Of a DNA stretch of 5,141 bases, positions 1-3,142 are shown piece after piece. The translations under genes were made by a program, and so were the position numbers. Within the stretch, counting starts at the first letter, position 1, and the number at the start of each line of letters is the position of its first letter. The stretch covers positions 1 through 5,141 of the forward strand of contig DATLYH010000227.1 in NCBI GenBank assembly GCA_035575035.1, read 5' to 3'. Source of the stretch: DATLYH01 sp035575035. GTDB lineage: Bacteria > Planctomycetota > Planctomycetia > Gemmatales > Gemmataceae. The notes beneath the pieces were generated by a model, which worked only from the letters and a program-made list of their open reading frames with translations, was not told where the DNA came from and did not search any database.

Positions 1-69
1 GCGCCAGAAAAATTTGTCACACCCTCCGCACGGCCCAGAACACACGCCACGGTGGGCAGCTAGCCGGGC

Positions 70-118
70 GCGGTCTTCCGCCAGCGGGAGGAAATTCCTC
101 CCCTTTGGCACGACGTGC
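70..118. promoter_or_regulatory. Cluster of three dyads, including a perfect 8-bp-arm inverted repeat
   Basis: Three inverted repeats lie end to end. GCGG-TCTT-CCGC is at 70-81. GGGAGGAA-A-TTCCTCCC is at 86-102, perfect with 8-bp arms and a single central base. GCACG-A-CGTGC is at 108-118, perfect with 5-bp arms. The central one is followed by CTTT, so in RNA it would be a 6-bp GC stem with a 5-base loop and a weak T tract. It could be the terminator of a gene left of the window or, as a near-gapless DNA dyad, an operator for a dimeric regulator acting on the ferritin gene about 210 bases downstream. The sequence does not decide between these. Confidence 0.4.
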
Positions 119-232
119 TGCAACTGTAGGGCAGAGATCAAACCGTGGACTCGAACCGGCCGGGGGCTGCTGCGGCCTCGGGGCGGGAATGGCCGTTCGT
201 CGCGCCGCTTCGTACAGAAGAACCAAGGAGGC

Positions 233-264
233 CGGTACAGAGCGGAAGGCCCGGCACGGAGCGG
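233..264 (+). repeat. Tandem imperfect direct repeat CGGYACRGAGCGG
   Basis: CGGTACAGAGCGG at 233-245 and CGGCACGGAGCGG at 252-264 match at 11 of 13 positions, with starts 19 bases apart. Related decamers occur in the spacer before the ferredoxin gene: GGTTCCGAGC at 974-983 and GGTACGGAGC at 1000-1009. All four copies are on the + strand and non-coding. They may be protein binding sites or decayed dispersed repeats. A short direct repeat GTACAGA (212-218 and 235-241) overlaps the first copy. Confidence 0.35.
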
Positions 265-301
265 CCGGCATGTGATGGACTGACACCTTTTGTCCCTCTT
301 C

Positions 302-307
302 AAGGAG
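302..307 (+). promoter_or_regulatory. Ribosome binding site of the ferritin gene
   Basis: AAGGAG lies 7 bases before the ATG at 315. This good Shine-Dalgarno match fixes the start and argues against the longer or alternative frames that overlap this point. Confidence 0.75.
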
Positions 308-314
308 TACCCCA

Positions 315-941
315 ATGGCTGCGCGTCCGAAACCTCATGCGACTGGCAAGACGAAGCCCGGCGACGTGAGCGAGCGGGTCGGCGTGGTGGAGTTGCAGAA
401 GCGCGGCGTCAACGTCGAGCAGTTGATCGAAAAGCTGATCGACGCGGCCGGGGCCGAGTTCACCACTTACTACTATTACACCATCCTCCGTATGCACCTG
501 GCCGGCCACGAGGATTACAAGGAAATTTGCGAAGACGCCCGTTTGGAAGACCGGTCCCACTTCGAGTTGATCACCCCCCGCATCTACGAGCTGGGCGGCA
601 GCATCCCACGCGACATCCGCGAGTTCGCCGACCGGGCCGGCTGCCCCGACGCCTATCTGCCGGCCAATCCGACCGCCGCCGAGATCCTGACCGTGCTCCT
701 GGAGGCGGAGCGCTGCGCTATCCGCACCTGGAGCGAGATTTGCGACCTGACCCTGGGCAAGGACCCGCGCACCTACGACATGGCCTCGCGCATTCTCCAG
801 GAGGAGACCGAGCACGAGGCCTGGTTCATCGAGTTACTGGCCAAGGAGCGGGATGGCAAGATCGTGCCGTCGGGCCACTTCCGCCGCGGCGAGCCAGGCC
901 ATGCCCCATACAGCAAGAACCGGGGCTTCTACAATCCCTGA
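315..941 (+). CDS. Dps-like (DPSL / thioferritin-type) ferritin
   Basis: This 208-residue ferritin-like four-helix protein probably oxidises and stores iron in a hollow cage and consumes peroxide. A poorly conserved 20-residue tail precedes the core. The first iron helix carries Glu48 in 'GAEFTTYYYYTILRM', followed by 'LEDRSHFE' (Glu78, Asp79, His82). The second half has Glu130/Glu132 in 'LLEAERCAIRTW' and the classical ExxH Glu164-His167 in 'EETEHEAW'. In the first half Asp79 stands where a Glu of ExxH would be expected. Cys110 and Cys134 lie about 24 apart and resemble the cysteine pair next to the di-iron site that defines the DPSL subclass known from Sulfolobus. Cys72 and Cys143 are also present. 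The conserved tail 'PSGHFRRGEPGHAPYS' matches my memory of archaeal DPSL proteins. The fold is near certain and the subclass likely. A [2Fe-2S] ferredoxin lies downstream. Confidence 0.93.
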   Translation: MAARPKPHATGKTKPGDVSERVGVVELQKRGVNVEQLIEKLIDAAGAEFTTYYYYTILRMHLAGHEDYKEICEDARLEDRSHFELITPRIYELGGSIPRDIREFADRAGCPDAYLPANPTAAEILTVLLEAERCAIRTWSEICDLTLGKDPRTYDMASRILQEETEHEAWFIELLAKERDGKIVPSGHFRRGEPGHAPYSKNRGFYNP

Positions 942-943
942 TC

Positions 944-1114
944 GGAGTGGTGCGTAGTCCATGACCGGAGGCCGGTTCCGAGCAGGGAGCACTCTCTTTG
1001 GTACGGAGCACCGGGTCTTGGCCGAGGTGAACCGATGAGCAGACGGAAGCCCCGGTGCTCCCCTTGGAGTGCCTGCCGGCTTCTCCCAGGGCCGCCATGA
1101 CTATGCACCACTCC
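944..1114. repeat. 171-bp palindromic element (MITE-like or structured intergenic RNA)
   Basis: The ends form a 20/19-base inverted repeat: GGAGTGGTGCGTAGTCCATG at 944-963 against the reverse complement of 1096-1114, with one substitution (a G-U in RNA) and one bulged C. Further nested arms pair in register: 982-986 with 1072-1076, 990-994 with 1067-1071, and a perfect 11-bp arm GGAGCACCGGG (1005-1015) with CCCGGTGCTCC (1051-1061). The loop is 1016-1050. The element starts two bases after the ferritin stop and ends 28 bases before the ferredoxin ATG. No clear target-site duplication flanks it. It fits a small non-autonomous transposon-like repeat, or a large RNA hairpin that separates or attenuates transcription between the two genes. 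No convincing gene lies inside. Confidence 0.75.
1005..1061 (+). other. Inner 11-bp perfect stem of the palindromic element
   Basis: GGAGCACCGGG at 1005-1015 is exactly complementary to 1051-1061, across a 35-base loop. A second GGAGCAC at 986-992 could compete for the GTGCTCC arm (1055-1061), so the transcript could switch between two pairings. No T tract follows, so it is not a canonical intrinsic terminator. Confidence 0.5.
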
Positions 1115-1130
1115 CTACTCACCGCTCACC

Positions 1131-1135
1131 AGGAA
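1131..1135 (+). promoter_or_regulatory. Ribosome binding site of the ferredoxin gene
   Basis: AGGAA ends 7 bases before the ATG at 1143, in a purine-rich run. It lies outside the palindromic element, so this start does not depend on that hairpin. An earlier in-frame start is unlikely because it would fall inside the palindrome. Confidence 0.55.
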
Positions 1136-1142
1136 CGAGAAG

Positions 1143-1475
1143 ATGGCAACCTACCGGGCGACATTCATCACGGACGGCAAGGAGGTCGAGATTGCTGTCC
1201 GCGACGACGAGTACTTGCTCAGCGCCGCGGTCGAGGCCGGGCTCGACCTTCCCTTCCGGTGCTTGCAGGGCTGGTGCACCACCTGCGCCGGCAAACTACT
1301 GGAGGGCCAGGTTGATCAGTCCGAGGCGCGCCGCCTCTACCCGCAGGACGTGGCGGCCGGCTACGTCCTCCTTTGCAGCGCCTTCGCCCGGTCGGATGTG
1401 CGCATCCTGACCCATCAGAAGGAGCAGATGCGCGCCCACCGCCGGGCCCTTGGCCTGCCCGCGCCGCGGGGGTGA
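1143..1475 (+). CDS. Plant-type [2Fe-2S] ferredoxin
   Basis: This 110-residue soluble one-electron carrier has the full plant/cyanobacterial ferredoxin cluster signature: Cys40, Cys45, Cys48 and Cys78 (C-x4-C-x2-C-x29-C). The first three lie in 'PFRCLQGWCTTCAGKLLEG' and the last in 'GYVLLCSAF'. The N-terminal beta strands ('ATFITDGKEVEIAVRDDEYLL') and the 'LLSAAVEAGLDLP' helix match the beta-grasp fold. There is no signal peptide, so it acts in the cytoplasm. A basic tail of about 20 residues follows the core ('HQKEQMRAHRRALGLPAP'). The partner enzyme is not in the window. The nearby Dps-like ferritin suggests a role in iron reduction and release or in redox stress, but this is inference from position. 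The unrecognised gene at 1480 starts 4 bases after the stop and is probably co-transcribed. Confidence 0.95.
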   Translation: MATYRATFITDGKEVEIAVRDDEYLLSAAVEAGLDLPFRCLQGWCTTCAGKLLEGQVDQSEARRLYPQDVAAGYVLLCSAFARSDVRILTHQKEQMRAHRRALGLPAPRG

Positions 1476-1479
1476 CCGC

Positions 1480-1950
1480 ATGGAGCTTTCGCCCATCGGT
1501 CCGGGAGAACTGCTTCGGGGTCGGCCGGAGATGGCCGGCAGGCCGTGGCCCTTGACCTTGCGCGCCCAGCTGTGCGACCTGCGGCCGCGCTTCCTCCCCA
1601 AGGGAGCGGTCGGCCGGGGCGATCCTCTCGCCCGTGCTCCTGCCGAGGCGGCGAGCCGAAGGGGATATCGCGCCGTGGCGCGCAACGGTCGGGTGTTACT
1701 GGCCAGCGATCAGCCCGTGACCGAGTTGGCCGGCCGGATCGCGGAAGTCCGACTGCAAACCTGGCACCGCATCATCCTGCCCGGCGATCCACCGACGCCC
1801 TACGGCATCCTGCTTTGCATTCGCTGCTCCGAGTCCGCCGCTGACCCGGAGTACGTCACCCGGCTGGCGCGTCGCGGGGAAGGACCGGCCGACTTGGAGC
1901 TTGACGTGGGCGGGGGTCTGGTCTTGCAATTCCAGCGGCCGGTGCATTAG
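1480..1950 (+). CDS. Hypothetical protein, ferredoxin-linked
   Basis: I do not recognise this 156-residue protein. The ATG at 1480 follows the ferredoxin stop by 4 bases, and a G-rich run (1468-1472) could serve as a weak ribosome binding site. A TTG at 1450 would add 10 residues overlapping the ferredoxin tail and is less likely. The protein has no signal peptide and no membrane segment. Its N-terminal half is Arg/Ala/Pro-rich. The C-terminal half is more structured: 'GYRAVARNGRVLLASD', 'AEVRLQTWHRIILPGD', then 'YGILLCIRCSES' with Cys113-x2-Cys116, and beta-like 'ADLELDVGGGLVLQFQ' at the end. Cys32 is the only other cysteine. The CxxC might bind metal or be redox-active with the ferredoxin, which is speculation. 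Tight spacing and codon use like its neighbours support a real gene. Confidence 0.7.
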   Translation: MELSPIGPGELLRGRPEMAGRPWPLTLRAQLCDLRPRFLPKGAVGRGDPLARAPAEAASRRGYRAVARNGRVLLASDQPVTELAGRIAEVRLQTWHRIILPGDPPTPYGILLCIRCSESAADPEYVTRLARRGEGPADLELDVGGGLVLQFQRPVH

Positions 1951-1955
1951 GCACC
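1941..1955 (+). terminator. Weak hairpin at the convergent gene ends
   Basis: GGTGC-ATTAG-GCACC forms a perfect 5-bp stem whose loop contains the TAG stop of the preceding gene. It is followed by TTCT. It sits in the 15-base gap between two convergent genes, where a terminator is expected. The stem is short and the T tract poor, so it is only a candidate. Confidence 0.3.
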
Positions 1956-1965
1956 TTCTAGCCTC

Positions 1966-2820
1966 TCAAAAGTTCATCCCGCAGGTGATCTGTAGCATGC
2001 CCCCCTCGGCGCGGCCGGTCCCGACCGGCACCAACACGCCGCTGGACATCCACCAGTTGTCGGCGTTCCGCCAATGCAGGCCCGGCACTACCTCCCACGC
2101 GGCCGGCGGGGCTCCCTTACCATCTCCCTCGTAGCGGTAGCGGCCGAGCGCCTCCACAAAGAGATACAGGCCCTGCCCCGGGTTCCGGACCGCGCCGGGC
2201 AACGGGGTCTGCACTGCCATGCCATACTGCAAGTTGCGGTCGAGACCGTCATCCCACTGCGGGCCGGGACGCAGCTCCTTGCCGACGAACCCATGCAACG
2301 CCGTGCCGTCGCCCAGCCCCTGTACCAGGCCCAGCGCCGGGCGGATCACGGTGGGGCCGTCGCTGGCTCCGTCGAACTCCGGGCCGGAAGGACGCACCGC
2401 CCACAGGCCGACGACGACGCCGGTGGTCCCGTTGTCGAAGACCTGAAGCTGCGTGGTCAACGTCTGGTAGCCGACGCCGCCTGGATCCCCCGGCCGGCGG
2501 ATGTCAAGGAACGGGTTGTCCGATCCGACCTGCACTTGCAGCCGGCCGTCTGACGCTCCTTCGCCAGCCGGGGGATCGCCGCCCAGGTCGAGCGGCATGC
2601 GAAAAAACCGCGGCCGATGGGGGACGGCGGGCAGCTCGGTCTCGGCCGGGCACGCGCTCGGCCGGCAGCGCTCGAAAATCGGGGACGGCTCATACGCCCG
2701 CCACGGCTCGGAGGGGCCGTCAGGGAATTGGGCCAAGGCGAACGAGCAGGTCAACCATCCCAATAGCGCCAGCGCCCGGGCGCCGGACGGGAACAGATAT
2801 CGGGTCAGAGCCGGAAGCAT
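1966..2820 (-). CDS. Secreted protein, probably outer-membrane beta-barrel type
   Basis: This 284-residue protein begins with a signal peptide: Arg7, a hydrophobic stretch around residues 15-30 (ALALLGWLTCSFALA), then a likely cleavage after Ala30. A Pro-rich linker (31-75, with Cys52 and Cys57) follows. From about residue 93 alternating hydrophobic/polar segments look like beta strands ('GRLQVQVGS', 'LTTQLQVFDNGTTGVVVGLWAV', 'QGLYLFVEALGRYRYEG'). The end, 'NWWMSSGVLVPVG' then 'LQITCGMNF' with terminal Phe, resembles an outer-membrane barrel closing strand. I recall similar tails in planctomycete envelope proteins. Function is unknown; porin-like, transporter-like or surface structural roles are possible. 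GGAG at 2831-2834 (read on the - strand) lies 10 bases before the ATG. The gene converges on the 1480-1950 gene and diverges from the membrane protein gene. Confidence 0.85.
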   Translation of the reverse strand: MLPALTRYLFPSGARALALLGWLTCSFALAQFPDGPSEPWRAYEPSPIFERCRPSACPAETELPAVPHRPRFFRMPLDLGGDPPAGEGASDGRLQVQVGSDNPFLDIRRPGDPGGVGYQTLTTQLQVFDNGTTGVVVGLWAVRPSGPEFDGASDGPTVIRPALGLVQGLGDGTALHGFVGKELRPGPQWDDGLDRNLQYGMAVQTPLPGAVRNPGQGLYLFVEALGRYRYEGDGKGAPPAAWEVVPGLHWRNADNWWMSSGVLVPVGTGRAEGGMLQITCGMNF

Positions 2821-2909
2821 TGGGAAGCGGCTCCAGCTAAACTCCGCAGCTTGTCAGCTCAAACCATCGGCCGAGTTGAGCCGGGACTTGAGGAATATCA
2901 GAGATCGTC

Positions 2910-2921
2910 CCGCCGCGGCGG
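2910..2921. promoter_or_regulatory. 12-bp perfect palindrome upstream of the -35 box
   Basis: CCGCCGCGGCGG is its own reverse complement. It ends 9 bases before the proposed -35 hexamer at 2931, where an activator or repressor site could act on either divergent gene. GC-rich DNA yields such palindromes by chance fairly often. Confidence 0.3.
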
Positions 2922-2930
2922 TTGTCCTCC

Positions 2931-2960
2931 TTGACGGTTGTCTGCGGGGCGAATTATGCT
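2931..2960 (+). promoter_or_regulatory. Candidate sigma70-like promoter for the membrane protein gene
   Basis: TTGACG at 2931-2936 (5 of 6 consensus bases) and TATGCT at 2955-2960 (4 of 6) are separated by 18 bases. The -10 lies in a local AT-rich patch (GAATTATGCTAA) within otherwise GC-rich DNA. Transcription would start near 2967 and leave a leader of about 175 bases before the ATG at 3143. This is the best promoter match I found in the window. Confidence 0.45.
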
Positions 2961-2984
2961 AACTCCGGTTCGCTATGGCGCGAT

Positions 2985-3023
2985 GGGGGTGCGGCCCGTC
3001 ATGACAGGTCGGCAGCAACCCCC
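2985..3023 (+). other. Leader hairpin in the 5' untranslated region
   Basis: GGGGGTGC-g-GCC (2985-2996) pairs with GGC-a-GCA-a-CCCCC (3011-3023): 11 base pairs with one mismatch and one bulged A. The 14-base loop (2997-3010) contains the 8-bp palindrome GTCATGAC (2998-3005). It would lie about 18 bases after the predicted transcription start. No T run follows, so it is not a simple terminator. Confidence 0.4.
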
Positions 3024-3125
3024 AAGTTGCAGTGGGAGGAGGTGGACCGGCAGGTCAGCGCGTTGGTCGTGACGGTGCTGCGGATGCGGTGAGCCGCCGG
3101 TGGGCGGCGCCCTGGTCCGGGGTCC

Positions 3126-3141
3126 AAGGAGGTCCCTCCTT
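3126..3141 (+). promoter_or_regulatory. Ribosome binding site inside a perfect inverted repeat
   Basis: AAGGAGG (3126-3132), a near-perfect Shine-Dalgarno 10 bases before the ATG at 3143, is followed after two bases by its exact reverse complement CCTCCTT (3135-3141). In RNA this allows AAGGAG to pair with CTCCTT around a 4-base loop, hiding the ribosome binding site. An upstream GGGAGGAGG (3034-3042) could compete for the CCTCC arm. The strong site fixes 3143 as the start. Confidence 0.6.
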
Positions 3142-3142
3142 C

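Larger units (their letters stand above)
1..314. other. Non-coding leader upstream of the ferritin gene
   Basis: I see no convincing gene here. Two overlapping open frames on opposite strands (about 14-283 and 17-286) use TTG or GTG starts and give Arg/Pro/Ala-rich, low-complexity proteins without a recognisable motif. The stretch holds three closely spaced dyads between 70 and 118, short direct repeats between 212 and 264, and the ferritin ribosome binding site. No confident -35/-10 pair was found. The left end (AT-rich around 8-18) could be the tail of an upstream intergenic region. The most likely role is the promoter, operator and 5' untranslated region of the ferritin gene. Confidence 0.6.
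2821..3142. other. Divergent intergenic region
   Basis: These 322 bases separate two divergent genes, so both promoters should lie here. A good rightward sigma70-like promoter, a 12-bp palindrome, a leader hairpin and a ribosome-binding-site inverted repeat are listed separately. For the leftward gene I found only a poor pair (TTGAGC near 2860-2866 on the - strand). A stop-terminated peptide tail in frame at 3003-3092 ('LQWEEVDRQVSALVV') looks protein-like, but it has no ATG or convincing start and is not called as a gene. Confidence 0.6.

Noticed and set aside
106..122. Sigma54-like promoter TGGCACG...CTGCA
   Set aside because: The GG and GC elements are one base too far apart for sigma54, which tolerates almost no spacing change, and the overlap with a palindrome explains the resemblance.
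140..170. Possible - strand tRNA (GGTTCGAGTCC resembles a T loop)
   Set aside because: The flanking bases do not form a five-pair T stem, and no matching acceptor stem, anticodon arm or D arm could be found.
14..286. Two overlapping open frames of 89 codons on opposite strands
   Set aside because: Both use non-ATG starts, have Arg/Pro/Ala-rich composition typical of random GC-rich DNA, lack a clear ribosome binding site and show no recognisable motif.
300..815. 171-codon - strand frame opposite the ferritin gene
   Set aside because: It is the antisense shadow of a clearly conserved ferritin frame; no family motif was seen in it.
826..1122. - strand frames across the palindromic element
   Set aside because: They run through the inverted repeats and the end of the ferritin gene with composition unlike a real protein; they are by-products of the repeat.
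2074..2553. 159-codon + strand frame inside the secreted protein gene
   Set aside because: The opposite strand encodes a protein with a signal peptide, barrel-like strands and a proper ribosome binding site; the + frame is its shadow.
3003..3092. Short peptide frame ending 'WEEVDRQVSALVVTVLRMR'
   Set aside because: It looks protein-like but has no ATG or convincing start and no ribosome binding site; it may be a gene remnant or chance, so it is only mentioned in the spacer entry.
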